From contig JAEMBT020000007.1 in the NCBI GenBank assembly GCA_018873245.2, positions 8,749,129 to 8,813,128 of the forward strand: a DNA stretch of 64,000 bases, given 5' to 3'. This document shows positions 38,161 through 50,476 of the stretch, piece by piece. The DNA is from Archegozetes longisetosus (taxonomy: Eukaryota; Arthropoda; Arachnida; Sarcoptiformes; Trhypochthoniidae). Made by a program: the position numbers and the translations under genes. The notes beneath the pieces were generated by a model that saw only the letters and a list, made by a program, of their open reading frames with translations, made no database searches and was not told the origin of the DNA. Position 1 is the first letter of the stretch; each line of letters opens with the position of its first letter.

Positions 38161-39324
38161 ATTGAAATTTGATAGCCTTAGAAGTTACTCACCTATGGAT
38201 AATAAATGTATTAAATTCGTTGCGAAATGTTGAACAAAGACAAATCTGTTCTAATTTAAAACAAGTATTTTATTTAGCACACGAATAACACATATTGACA
38301 AAGAAAAACTTAAATGTGACAATCTACACTGACTTTCTCTCCGGTTCATATAGTCTTTTGGTTTGCCGCATTTTGCTAATTTTAAACTTGAAGCAACGCT
38401 TTTTTCAGTTGTTTATTTATATTAAAGTTATTGTTACTGTCAAATTATTGAAAAGGCTATTATGGGTCATATTACGGAGAAAGCCATTGCAGCAGAAAAT
38501 GTCATCATAAATCATACTATAGAAAGTAATAATATCAAACTTTTAAGAGCTAATTACGGAAAACGTTAGTGCTAAGCTTTCAGAAACTAATTAATAAGAT
38601 ATATTAGTATTCTATATTTGTTAAATATATATTTCACAGTATTGTCCTAGAACTGTAAAAAAGGATTTAAATCTCTTGTTGAGGACTTACAGCAGGACGT
38701 ATTGGTTTTTCATCGCTGATTTCAGTTTCCAATACTTAAACATTACGTCTTTGCACAAAAACTGAAGAACTTCTGAATATTGAACATTTTGAAGAATCTC
38801 AAACTTATTTGATGATTTCTGTTGAACCTCATTTCAAATAAACGGTCTTCATTTCAAAATTATTGACTTACTTGAGGCGAGTCCTGGCAAAGTTCATTTA
38901 TTTCAAGTTTTAAAAGATAATAGTTTGACTCTTTTCTAAATTTTTGTTTCGCAGTGTTTTTACACTCTTCAATAATAGATTTGGATTCAATTTGCTCAAA
39001 TTGTTAGCACACATTTTTAGTTTTACCTATCCTCAAGCTTAAAATCAGTTGAAACATTGAATAAGTTTAAATCATATTTATTCTCATTAGAAGAAAGTTT
39101 AACAAAATCGATTAAAACCGATAAAGTATAAATCAAAATATTTCAAATTTACTTTCAAATAAATTTCCTAAAGCTAAACAATGATTCAAGTTTTTATCTA
39201 ACAAATAATTACAATATTTTCTAATATTTTAATAATTTATTGGACCTAATTATATAAGAAACAGAGTTACAAATGAACTAAAACGTCCAGAATATGGTTT
39301 CGAAGCAAAATTCTATCCAAAATA
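38161..39324. other. Intergenic stretch with a Tyr/Gly-rich mini-frame
   Basis: Near 38456-38529 (plus) a frame after a possible aaaag acceptor reads YYGSYYGESHCSRKCHHKSY then a stop. This resembles cuticle-type sequence, but no signal-peptide exon was found. Otherwise AT-rich. Confidence 0.25.
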
Positions 39325-40341
39325 TCAATATCCGTCAAGTCCTTTACCATAACCTCCGAGTCCATAACCACCCAATCCTCCAAAACCTTTGCCATATCCT
39401 AAACCGAGTCCTTTACCGTAACCTCCGAGTCCATATCCTCCAAGTCCTTTACCGTAACCTCCGAGTCCATATCCTCCAAGACCTTTACCGTAACCTCCGA
39501 GTCCATATCCTCCAAGTCCTTTACCGTAACCTCCGAGTCCATATCCTCCAAGACCTTTACCGTAACCTCCGAGTCCATATCCTCCAAGACCTTTACCGTA
39601 ACCTCCGAGTCCATATCCTCCAAGACCTTTGCCATAGCCTCCGAGTCCATGTCCTAAGCCGTATCCGCCATATCCTTTACCATAACCTCCAAGTCCAAGT
39701 CCTAAGCCATATCCACCGAGCCCTTTACCATAACCTCCAAGTCCATGTCCTAAGCCATATCCACCGAGCCCTTTACCATAACCTCCAAGTCCATGTCCTA
39801 ATCCATATCCACCAAGTCCTTTACCATAACCTCCGAGTCCATATCCACCTAACCCTCCGAGGCCTTTACCATATCCTAAACCATAACCACCACCTAAATA
39901 AATTGATTGTAAACAAATGATCTGCTTTCGAATCGTTTTAAATAAATTTCGTAATTCTAAAAATATTTTTGTGTAGAATGCTGTCATATTTCTCAATACT
40001 TCATAAATATTCAAAAGTTTGCCCAAAAGTTCACGAAAGAAAATTTAGATAAGTTTTAAAGAGCTGTTATAAAGTTGATCACTTGTTGAGTGAATTTACT
40101 AAACTCAGACTTACCATGACCATAGCCACCATAGCCTCCATAGCCCCCATAGCCTCCATATCCACCTGTAATCAATTATCTAATGGTAAAAATTCGATAA
40201 AGAGTGTTCGACAACACATACCGGCGATCACGACAGCGATTGTGGCCACAAGAGTAACAGATGCGAGCTGAAGCAAAAATTTAGAATTTGAATAAAAACA
40301 CAGCCAACTCAAAAAGTTATCAAACTTACTATTGACTTCAT
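39325..40341 (-). CDS. Secreted Gly/Tyr/Leu/Lys repeat protein, cuticle type
   Basis: Four exons on the minus strand: 40341-40330 (only four codons, MKSI, ending at gtaagt), 40267-40222, 40165-40115 and 39893-39325. Together they encode 225 residues. Residues 1-19 or so form a signal peptide ending in VVIAG. The mature protein is almost entirely GGYG repeats: first GYGGYGG, then about a dozen copies of GGYGLGGYGKGL with GLGHG variants. Such proteins form part of arthropod cuticle or silk-like matrices, where Tyr allows cross-linking. The DNA is a tandem array of roughly 36 bp units, so long open frames also run antisense and should be ignored. The paired gene at 44787 has the same exon plan. 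Confidence 0.88.
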
Positions 40342-40418
40342 TTGATATGATAATGGTGTGTCAGAGCAAAAGGATATTAAGCAAGAGTGCGAATTTTCCA
40401 AAAGTTTCACTTTCACTG

Positions 40419-40428
40419 CTTTATATAC
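40419..40428 (-). promoter_or_regulatory. TATA box of the GYG repeat gene
   Basis: On the minus strand the sequence reads ggTATATAAAGC about 80 bases upstream of the start codon. This leaves room for a transcription start about 30 bases further on and a short 5' UTR. Confidence 0.6.
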
Positions 40429-41607
40429 CGATTTTTTAAAGTGACCCCTAAAGCGATCAAATAATTTATATTGATATAAGTCTTGAAGGCGGTGTCGCGA
40501 AACCTTTGCTCAATTATAATATTGAGTCCTGGGTTTATCCAAGTCCTGTGTCTGACTGACCCTCAAAACAACTTTTCCACATGCAATATCATATTTTACT
40601 CAATTCAATCTCATTTTATATATGGAATGACTCTAGGCTCTAAATTAACTAACAGACTTATATAATAACTGTAATATCACTCATAATATGCTATTATTTA
40701 AGGCCAAAAATTAGAGCAATCCATTCATAACTAACTTTCCTGATAAAGAACTTATTCAGTTTTATCTTTATTTACTATCTAATAACTAATTATTAATGAA
40801 TTTTGATTAATTTTTCAAAATAAACTTTTAATCAGATTGAATTCATTTCGAAATATGACTGGAGTTGTAATACTTGTATATCAATCATAAACTAACGATA
40901 TGATTGAAACATCGCCTAACTTTAGACACGTTGCCAAAATCATCAAAACAATATTTAGTCTTACATTTACAAATTTTAAGAGATTCAAAACAATAATCAA
41001 ATTCATTGCTAATATGATGAACTAATTGACAGAAATAGATTTCAGTTTTCTATAATATTGATTGAAATTATTGTTCAGTCGGTATCAGTCTCTGTAATGT
41101 ATGCCAAATCAATTACATAATTGGTCTGTCGGATTACAACTATTTCAGAACAACTATCAATCAAAATATTCGAAATATAATCGGAAGGATGTAATTATTT
41201 TTCAAATTGATTTCAATGAGTATTTGCTAATCCATCACTAGGTTGCTTGCTTTTGATGTTGGGCAGGATATCAATGTTTTATTTGACATTAGAAATTAAG
41301 CAAAAGTTAAATTAATACCACTTAAGTGTGTCTCGCTTTTTATTTGCTTGTTTTCTCAAGTCAATCAATGACTAATTGCAGGTTCACACAAAAGTAACTT
41401 TATCTCCTCCCCATCCATCACATTCGCAACATCTACATCGAGTTTTAAGTTATTCACTTGCGCAATGCTATAATTGTGATTATTTTTCAAGCTTTTCAGC
41501 ATTTATGATATCAAACGATTAATTAAACCCCTAATTAAATAAGAAAAAGCTTTGAAAAAACATCATAACGATAACAGTTATGAAGTTATGTCTGTGTAAG
41601 GAAAAGT
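40429..41607. other. Intergenic AT-rich stretch
   Basis: No coding signal was recognised on either strand. Confidence 0.4.
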
Positions 41608-41690
41608 CAGGGTGACCATATGTCCTCTAATGGACAGATCAGTCTGGAAATCGACCGATTTTCTCAAAGTGTATAGTATGTTTCCCTTTT
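41608..41690 (+). mobile_element. Possible hAT-like terminal fragment
   Basis: The segment begins CAGGGTGACCATATGTCC and continues with taatggacagatcagtctgg. This resembles the CAGGGTGACCATACGTCC...GGACAG ends that are common in hAT-related elements. No opposite end or transposase was found nearby. Confidence 0.3.
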
Positions 41691-42329
41691 GTTTTTTATT
41701 TCCCCGGAATAAATACCGAAAGTCTGACTGTGAGAAAAGACAAGTAGGTAAGTGACATTCTTTGCAAGTAATGATTTCAAATGAAAGACTGGAAAACCAA
41801 AGCCCTAGTGAACTGAAAAACTTAGATCTCAGTTCAATACAATGTGATGAGTTGGAAGAAATATTCCCTGTGCCAGCAATTTTGGTGATTAGATGTCAAG
41901 ATCATTAGTTTAACAATGATTTGATTAATTAGGTGATGCATAGAGATAGTTTAAAGTAGTGAATTTGATTTGACTGGGTTTTTCTTTCAACTCAGTACTT
42001 AATGAAGTATAATGTCGCTTTAAACTTTACTCAAGCGTAACACAACTTAATTTCAATATATGTCACATCGTTGTAATATGGGTCAATTTGAGCCAAATAG
42101 ACAACATAGATCTCTTGAAATAGCCTTAGTATGAAATCTAATCCGTTAGTCTTTAACACTGATGATGATCTATGAAAATTTCCACTCACTCCAACAAGTT
42201 ATGTTGCAATTCATCTTATATTTAGTTTTAGTCTAATATATAATCATTTGGCATTTTACGCATCAAACTCAACTTAAATTTTATAAGAGAATGGCTGAAA
42301 CATTATCCAACAATTAGACCACTTGGTTA

Positions 42330-42600
42330 TACTTCAGTATAGGGCTCAATTAAGATTTGAGTTTGAGAAAGTGATGTTAGCTACTTCACTATGTTCTATC
42401 ATGTCTAGCGCGCTACGTGAGCCATTCTCCTTATCCAAACTAACTTAACTAAATATACTGCCAGTTTCACTTATTAAAATTAAGTTAGATTAGGAAGTGG
42501 CCCGTGTAACTCGCTAGGCATGCAAGAGCAAAGTGAGGGCAGCTACATCAATCGTTCATACCTGAACCCTACATGATACTTAAACCAAATTGTAACCGAC
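42330..42600. mobile_element. MITE-like inverted-repeat element, copy B
   Basis: The centre (aactaacttaactaaatatac facing aattaagttagattagga) and parts of both flanks match copy A at 15290-15540. Examples are gcgcgctacg and ctacatcaatcgttcatacctgaaccctacatga. The copy is diverged, and no coding sequence is visible. Confidence 0.5.
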
Positions 42601-43053
42601 CACTTTCACAAGCTTCAAGTATTCATCAGAGGAAAGTTATCTAAGAAGTTGGTTCCTGTTAGTGATTATTTGTCGTTGATAATATATTTATGTGACAACA
42701 ATGATAACCCAACAGTTCTGAAGTCCTCAATTTTTATTGGCTTAACAATGAATGACAAACATAATGATCATGTCTGCAGAACTGGTATCATTATGACTGC
42801 CAAATATATAATCGAAACTTTTCATTTATTTCTGTATTGATAGGCAATCACTTATAGAGTTATAAAACTAGTTTCAGATACTTCATAGCTTTATATCTTG
42901 AAGTGAAACCAAGTTTTATTCATTTCGTCATTCAAAAAGTCATTATATGACTAATAAATGCAGAATATAAAGACTTATTGAATAAAAGTTCGCTATAAGG
43001 ATGAAAAAAATTAAGGAGCTTTTAAGGTACCAAATTGAATATTTATCAATTTA

Positions 43054-43641
43054 CAGGGTGTAAATTAAATACCTGATGGATTTATTTTTGAAATTTAATA
43101 AGTTTAAACAATTTTACATAGAATTTATTATTCAAATATTAAAAGGATAGCAGAAAATTATGAGAGTATATGCTCGATATGCCAACCATTACGCTGATGG
43201 ATATTTTGAATTGTAATTGAAAATCGTTAAACACATCATTGAGAACATCATTTGAAATTGCATAAATTTCATCATCAATTAGTTTTTCGAGTGCTTCTGT
43301 TGTCTGAGGATCCTGAGCAGAAATTTTGTCCTTCAGGTAGTTCCTAACCCCTTGATTATTTTCTATTGGGCTATCTGAAGGATAAAGTTTTGGTTCAGGA
43401 TCCTCAGACAACAGAAGCACTCGAAAAACTAACTGAAGATGAAATTAATGCAACTTTCAATTATGGCTCAGAAATATCCATCATCGTAATGGTTGGCATA
43501 TCGAGCATATCCTCACATAATTTCTTGCTATCCCTTTATTTGAATAATGAATTTGATGTAAAATTCTTGAAACTTTAATAAGTTTATTAGTTTAATAATG
43601 ATTTGAAAACTAAATCCATCAGGTACTTAATTAAAACCTTG
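43054..43641. mobile_element. Palindromic mariner-like fold-back element
   Basis: The ends are inverted repeats: 31 bases starting CAGGGTGTAAATTAAATACC on the left, and the same with about four changes on the right. Both are flanked by TA. Each half encodes, reading outward from the centre, the C-terminal tail of a Tc1/mariner-type transposase (LKDKxxxQDPQTTEALEKL.xDEI.A). The left half is on the minus strand (43420-43139) and the right half on the plus strand (43366-43578). The DDD catalytic part and the 5' end are missing. It therefore consists of two head-to-head copies of a transposon's 3' end. It cannot make transposase, but its ends look mobilisable. Confidence 0.75.
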
Positions 43642-44681
43642 TATGTTGGTAACACTAATTTGCATTCTTACTGTAGTATTTTTGTAAGTCACGCTCACAT
43701 TTAGGCTTAGGTAATACTAACAAAGACAAAAATAAGTTAAACTTAAGGTATTATTAGTGAACATGATTTGCACCAATACTGCCAATCAATTGAGAGTAAA
43801 GCCAACTTTTCAGTTTACCTACGATCGCAAAAGTCTGACCACATATTATGCATAGATTGTGATTAAAATGCGTGCTTTCCATACAGATCTGACTCAGTCA
43901 GTTGGCAAAAGTTATATAGAAAGCGAATCAGAACAATTTTGGCATTAATTAGTGACATTACGGAAGAAAACAAAGCAAAATATTTCCAATGAATAATTCA
44001 TTGATTGGTTGAGTGGCTGAAAATAAAAAGCAATTGTTTTAGAGCTAATTATAAGTAATTAAAGTAATTAGATATCGAACAGGAATGTGGACAATATTGA
44101 AAAGTATAAGTCGATTGAAGCAATTGAATTGAGATGACATTCAATGACATCGGGAACAGTTACAAGGTCTCTACGTGATTATTATTACTATTTCTCACGA
44201 TAACTCATCATTTATCTGTTTACGTATTTTTATAATTAACTTAACAATAGTGCCCAACTGCATAACATTCAAGCTCTAAACAATTATCTTAAGTTCACAA
44301 AGGATGCAAACGTTTAAATCCATCTTCAATGCCACACTTGAGACCTAACTTTTAAATCAATTAAATAAAGAATCGATTACTACTCTGGCCTGAATTGATT
44401 TAATTAGAATTTGGTTTGTTATCATAATTAGAGTTGATTTCCACTGATTTCTGTCATAATAATATAGCATTAATTGATATTTATTTGAAAGCCTCCACAA
44501 ACTCTCACTTTTTGCTTACTAGTTAGACAAAAAATACACCTTTATTAATATTAATTTTAGACTTTATGATTAAGCAAAACAGTCCAGTCCTCGATCCATA
44601 CTCTCAATACTTCCAAACGATTGAATTAGATTCGATGAACGACACGCCTGTCGACTATTAATTATCATTTCCTTAGCTAAC
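43642..44681. other. Intergenic, upstream of the second GYG gene
   Basis: AT-rich with no coding signal. The proximal end leads into a TATA box. Confidence 0.4.
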
Positions 44682-44689
44682 TATATAAA
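44682..44689 (+). promoter_or_regulatory. TATA box of the second GYG gene
   Basis: TATATAAA at 44682 lies about 105 bases before the start codon. It is in the same setting as the TATA box of the 40341 gene. Confidence 0.6.
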
Positions 44690-44786
44690 AGAGTCAAACT
44701 TTGCTATAACTTCATTATTCAACTCTGAAGCAGTTCAGAAGAAATCGTAGAAGTGTAAACTTTATAAAGCTATACTTTCAACCAAA

Positions 44787-45530
44787 ATGAAATCAATGGT
44801 AATGTATATCAGATCTTAGAATCTAAGATCCAATGTTTGACTTTTTTCTTTTCAAACTAACAGATTGTAGTTATTGTGTTATTTGCATCGTTGATTGCAA
44901 TGTCCTCCGCTGGCTATCTCGGAGGCTATGGAGGATATGGTGGTTATTACGGAGGTTATGGCGGTTATGGGTATGGTCATGGTTTATATGGACATGGACA
45001 CTATGGTGGATACTATCCTTATTATGGCTACGGTGAGCTATCTAATAGTCAGACTGTCTTATCACAAATCATAACTAAATTCATAACATAACTGACGATA
45101 ATTGATAATCTAAATGGATTTTATAATTTACTTTCGTTCACCTAATCATCATTACTAAGATTTGGCATCAATCGTCTTTCCTTCAAATATTGTTGCCATG
45201 TCTTCAACGATATTTGAGGAAAACATGTCTGAAACCGAATCTTTTATCGATTGTCTTCAATTTCATTCTCGAATCGATTCAATCACATCCTTTTTCACAT
45301 GCCTTCAAGTTTTCTGAACTAATACTACCTATAAAAACAATTTTTTCTCATTATTTTTGGGAGAATTGATTAAAAAATGTCATAATTTCCCAAAAAATTA
45401 TCCTTATTAGTTATTCTTTAGTTATGTTAAGAACTACTTATAACGATAAAAATGAGTAATGTGTATGTCTTTTCAAGGATATGGTTACGGTTACCCGTAT
45501 TATGGCTATGGCTATGGTCATTACTGGTGA
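44787..45530 (+). CDS. Small secreted Gly/Tyr-rich cuticle-type protein
   Basis: Three exons: 44787-44798 (four codons, MKSM), 44864-45032 and 45478-45530. Together they encode 77 residues. The signal peptide (about 1-20) ends in AMSSA. The mature part is GYGGYGGYYGGYGG-like, then HG/YY-rich, and ends GYGHYW. The four-codon first exon followed by a phase 0 intron is shared with the gene at 40341, which points to common ancestry even though that gene lies on the other strand. His and Tyr content suggests a structural cuticular role. There is no sign of a pseudogene. Confidence 0.85.
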
Positions 45531-46405
45531 AATGCAAATGCCATCATTCAACAATCTCATCAAATATTGACTTGTCTGAATTTTATTGAATCTGTTGACC
45601 ATAACATTGCGAAAATGTTTCTGAATATTCTTGTTAAAAAGCTTTATTTAATCATCAATTTCGAGGTTCAAAGAAGCTTTTTGTTTGGATCAAACCATTC
45701 AAGTTCATCGCTTTTAGATAGATTTTAAAGAAGACAAAGATAAAAATCTATTATACTTCTCAAATATTATCTAAACTTTTCTATCTACTTTATTCTTATC
45801 TTATATAAATAAGTTCAAATGCCTTCAATCTCGCATTCTTGCAAAACGTGGAGACATAACTGACTAGAACTGAGTGAATCCTTGTCTATATTTAGACCCA
45901 ACTAATTATACTATTTATTATGTTTAAACGAGATTAGTTCAATACGTTCTGCAAGAATGTGGGCAAACAGCAGTTAAAGCCTTGTAAAGAGCTCGATTCA
46001 GACAAATTTTTATTTCAAATAAATCTCAAAAGTATTCAATTAAAATTATTTCAGATGTAAAGACTCATTTCTCAATCATTTTGATTCATTTGTTTGATTC
46101 TTGACTAAAGGTTAGAAAAAAGTCAGAAGTATTCAAGTCTCTGATGAGTAAGTATTAGCTCGAATAAGTTGATTGAGCCAACCATTAAGGCTCCAACTTT
46201 TATAAGATTTACAAGTCTTCTGTTACTTCGGGTTAGATTTAGATTTGAAGCATTATATTATAAGAGAATCTGACTTTCAAATCATTGTTTGTATTTTAAA
46301 AGGTTAATTTGAGAAAAATAGACGCCCAGAATTCTGTTATTATATTCTCTTGATTGTCTCACACTTTAAACTTGCATTGAAGCGATTATTGTAAAATATT
46401 TTCTT
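45531..46405. other. Intergenic stretch with a fold-back
   Basis: No gene was recognised. A short inverted repeat is listed separately. Confidence 0.4.
45832..45963. repeat. Inverted repeat, about 20-base arms
   Basis: cgcattcttgcaaaacgtgg (45832) and acgttctgcaagaatgtgg (ending about 45962) are near-complementary and enclose about 90 bases. Probably a small MITE remnant. Confidence 0.45.
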
Positions 46406-46590
46406 TTATTGCATCATTGGTCTGACGCGATAACCTTCATTTGTCTCTATTTCAAAATCTTTAAAATACAAATTTCCAATAATTTCACTTCATTTCTCAG
46501 TTTTTCAGAATAAGCTTTAATTTTCAGTTCAATCTTTTTGGGAACACGAATAGGTATTCGAAGTTCCGAATCAATGATAGGATATTAAAG
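46406..46590 (-). pseudogene. Unrecognised C-terminal coding remnant
   Basis: On the minus strand the sequence reads IPIRVPKKIELKIKAYSEKL, RNEVK and then, after a one-base frame change in a run of A, IIGNLYFKDFEIETNEGYRV...MMQ and a stop at 46406. It looks like real protein sequence, but no clean upstream exon was found. It may be a decayed gene end or the last exon of an unseen gene. Confidence 0.3.
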
Positions 46591-47093
46591 TGCTTTGTGA
46601 AATATTTTGAAGGTTCAAAGCTTACTTTCAACTTTTGGATTCTTCAATCGTTTTGTGAAACTAATTATAAGAATTAGATAAATTAGAAAATATAAATTGC
46701 GGTTCAGTAAAATAATCAAAAATTTAGAACTACTTTCGTATGATTAACTCTTTTATTGAACTACGAATTTCCATGATATAGTTTTACAAAATTGAAGCCA
46801 CTTTTTATATTTATGGATTGATTATCAAACAAGTTTCATAATATTTCACAAAAGCAAAGTCTGACAAAATAAATATTAGAAAAGATTTAAAAACTGAAAA
46901 ATTTAAACTTTCAGTTCATTTCAAATCCATTCAATCATATAATTCAATAATCAGATAACTAAGAGAAATGTTATAGAGCTAAAATATTTTGCATTAAAGT
47001 TTACATGAATTATCTTCAAATTCAATATTGATAACGTTCAAATAAATAAATCAAAACCTCTAAGAGATAATGCAAAAATACAACTAATTTTGG

Positions 47094-49265
47094 TTAATAG
47101 TTAAGTTTTCTCAAACTCATGAATTTTTCTACAACTTCATCCGTAACTGTTTTACGCCTTTCTTGATGTTCGGCAACAACTTTTTGCAGAATAGCAATCA
47201 GTTCTTTCTTAAGATCACCCGTCAATAGCTGTCCACTACTGTATTCATTCCTGATTTGTTCTAAGCGGTCGTCATCTTCCATAAAAAATTTCAGGTATTG
47301 GTAAGCAATATCGATATCACAATTACCGCCTTTAGCTCGATGTTCTTCAACAGTGGCTCCGCCACCAGAGAACGCATATCTGTTGATTTTGTTTTTGATT
47401 TGATTGGGAGTGTCTGTTAAGAAGATAGAATTGTTGGGATCCGAAGCGCTCATCTTCGTTTGTGCCCCTTGTAATGCAGGTAAGAATGTCGAATGAATCA
47501 AAGCTGGCTTCGGGAGAGATAACTTTGGCGCCACGTCTCGAGTCATCCGAAAGTACGGATCCTGATCTATAGCACATGGAATAAGACATGGTACGTCTTT
47601 CTTTCCATGGAATATGAAAGGAAACGATGAGCTAAAAGAAGGTGCCGCTTGAACTGCTGGGAAACTGATTTTGCCTATGCAGTCACTGTCGCCAAAACCA
47701 AATATTCCCTTCACTTGATTGAATGTTACACTTCGCTGTACTCGAACGACATTCTCGTAAAATTCTGGACATTTCCTAAGTTTAAGAAACAACGATCACG
47801 CTTATTATTGGAAAATACCAATCAACTTAAAGTATACTTTTAGATCGAAGTAAAAACTTTGCAAAAGAAATAATAAAACTATTAAGTTTTGTATAATCCT
47901 TCAATTTTTTAAAAATGGTTTACCATTTATAATCTCATTTGTTTATTGATGACAGGTATTGTGATTGTGACTATTTATTGGTTAAGTCAGTTCATAATCA
48001 CATGCACTCAAAACATTTGTACTTGGTTTTTGCATAAAAACTCTTCACTAAGTGCTATAAATGTATTTAATTTAATATTTATTATGTTTAGAGATTTGAT
48101 ACGCTAAAAAATATAGTTGTTATCTCTAACGGATTTGAACGTGAAAGGATTTCAGATAATAGATATAACTCATAACTAACTGAATTTTTGCAGATAAATT
48201 AAAGATAATGAAATAATATATCACCAGTTTTAACTTTAATCTTAATATCCCTCAACTATTACTTAATGTACCTGATTGCATTGAAATCTAGAGGCTTTTT
48301 AAGGGTGATTAGTTTTTTTTAAATATTTTAATAACTGACATATCACACTTGTTATATGTGAATTTGAGAGACTAGCATAAAAATCAATTGTAGGCCGAGT
48401 ATCAAATGAAAAATAATTGCATATGACAAGGGTTTGGATATGGTTATTTGACTTAGTTTCTCAAATAACATGTCAACACGTCTTTCAGATTCAAAAGTTA
48501 AGAAATTAAGACCAAAAACTTTTTCTAGATTCATATGCAATAAGGTATATATTCAATTAACTCTTGGAATCAAGATCAATTTTCTCACCCAATAAACATA
48601 AGATCAGAAAAAATGAAAGTCTTCTCGACGTCAAAACCCATAGCAATAATGTCTTTGGCGTTTTCAATAGCCAACTTCTTTGCGTTTTCGATCGTCAAGT
48701 CTTTCCACAAAAACTTTTCATCATCAGTCAATTGTATGACCAGCGGAACATTGAAAGAGTCCTGAAGCCATTTGGTGAATATAAATGGTATTAAATGTCC
48801 CAAATGTAGAGCAGAAGAGGACGGACCACGACCAGTGTATAGGAAGAACGGTTTCTTCTCCTCATATCGTTTTAATATGGTATTAAAGTCTCGATGAGAG
48901 AAGAAAATACCTCTTCTTAACAGATGATGTGCTTTACTCCCAGTCAATTGAGAGATCTTTTCTAATATATTATCATTTATTTTACTACAACCAAACCGTA
49001 CTGAAAATCAATTTAACAAAAATTAGTTTTCATTTACACATACAGTTAATTATCAATTATTAATTAAATGGTCACAACCAATCAGTTTGTCGTAGTCTAC
49101 ACCAGTCTGTGATTTACTGCTAACATTCCACGGGTCTACTAAATCGTCGTCGTCTTCAGTTTGATTATTTGAATCATTTACACATCCATTCAAATGAGAG
49201 TTGAGTTGCTGTTTCTCCAGATGTCCACTCAGTGAGTCCATTGTTTCCTTCGATACTTCAGACAT
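47094..49265 (-). CDS. WARS1: Cytosolic tryptophanyl-tRNA synthetase
   Basis: Exons 49265-49079, 49000-48589 and 47775-47094 encode 426 residues. The enzyme charges tRNA-Trp. Class I motifs are visible: the HIGH-like [17 protein letters not shown] (about residues 117-134) and the KMSKS-like TKMSASDPN (about 306). Conserved blocks such as [17 protein letters not shown] lie between them. The start ATG is at 49263-49265. The N-terminus is a short polar, acidic extension ([11 protein letters not shown]) and lacks the WHEP domain of vertebrate WARS1. The exon 1/2 junction rebuilds the conserved DYDKLIVRFG. The last intron is 813 bases, unusually long here. The gene is divergent from TMX3. Confidence 0.93.
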
Positions 49266-50476
49266 TTTCAATCGATATTATTATCTTTTGCGATAATAAA
49301 CAAATATTAAAATTAGTTTAATAAGTAAATAAATTTATTGATAATATTAAAATAATTATTAGATTAGAATAGTAGTAAAGGCAGAATAGTATGTACGAAA
49401 TGCGTACTTTTAAATAATGATGAACCAACACTAATTATTGCATTGGTTTCCGCACTAGATATTAGATGTTTTATGCTATAAACTCACATGTGCTCATTCT
49501 TTCATTCTATGTATGAATCAATGCTTGCATATTATTGCAATATGCTCTCCTATGAGTGACATTCTATCCACTTCACTAACTTTATGACAACTAAAATCTG
49601 TTTTAATCGTCAAAATAACTCAATCTAAAGTACTGTTCAACTTGTAACTCAAACTAAATCTGACTCAATGACTGACTTATTACTGGTTTACTATCAATTC
49701 AGAATATAAATGAAGCACTACTTTTTAATTAATTTATTTCGATATCTGTCAAAAACTAGTTTTCATTATTTTTTATAACTCCTTCAGCACTTTTTTATGC
49801 TCATTTGTAAGTTATGAGAATCGTGTTTAATCAGTTAAAGTTCAACGAATACTAACCAAAGTGAACAAAATCTAGTTTAATGTTGTAAAAACTTAGGATT
49901 GATTTTAAATATAAATAGAAAATTTGTTTATCATAACTTTTGGATCATTTCAACTACTTATATAAAAGTTAAAGATAGAGATAGGTTTAAAGAAGAGTTT
50001 AAAATTATTACTTATTTTTCTGAAAGATAACTATTTTCCGATGTCAAAGGAACAGAAAATAACTGAATTTGATAACTAATTTGTACTAATGATAAGTTTA
50101 TTTAAATAAAATATTTCGCAAATATTGAATCAATAATCAATTTGTGCAGATTTTATTATTTTGGTTTGAAAATCAGGCTTTCTATTAAGTTCTGACAATC
50201 AGTTAGAAGTTTAGTTTGATTAAAAAGAAAAAAATTTGCTTAACCAAGTCATCCAAAAGAATTGAATTAATTCTATGTGAACGCATATCCGAATCCCAGT
50301 TTGATTGAGTCTGCCCGGAAAAGACCCCTAGTGTTCAATTGAGTCTCTTTGGTGAAGACCTCTAGTGTTTAATAGGGAAAAAAGAGATGATTTGATGTGT
50401 GTTTGAACACAAGGTTACAGTTGAGCAAAATTAAGATTATGTGAATAGTTGTAAAGAGCGCTCACAAAAGTGATCA
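49266..50476. promoter_or_regulatory. Divergent 5' region between WARS and TMX3
   Basis: About 1.2 kb of AT-rich DNA separates the two start codons, with no coding signal. It must contain both promoters. Near 50312-50375 a short direct repeat occurs (gaagacctctagtgttcaat-like, two copies). Confidence 0.4.

Noticed and set aside
38456-38529. Tyr/Gly-rich mini-frame as a third cuticle gene
   Set aside because: No signal-peptide exon or start could be found; noted only within the gap description.
39294-39920. 208-codon frame on the plus strand
   Set aside because: It is the antisense of the GYG repeat gene; the tandem repeat keeps several frames open.
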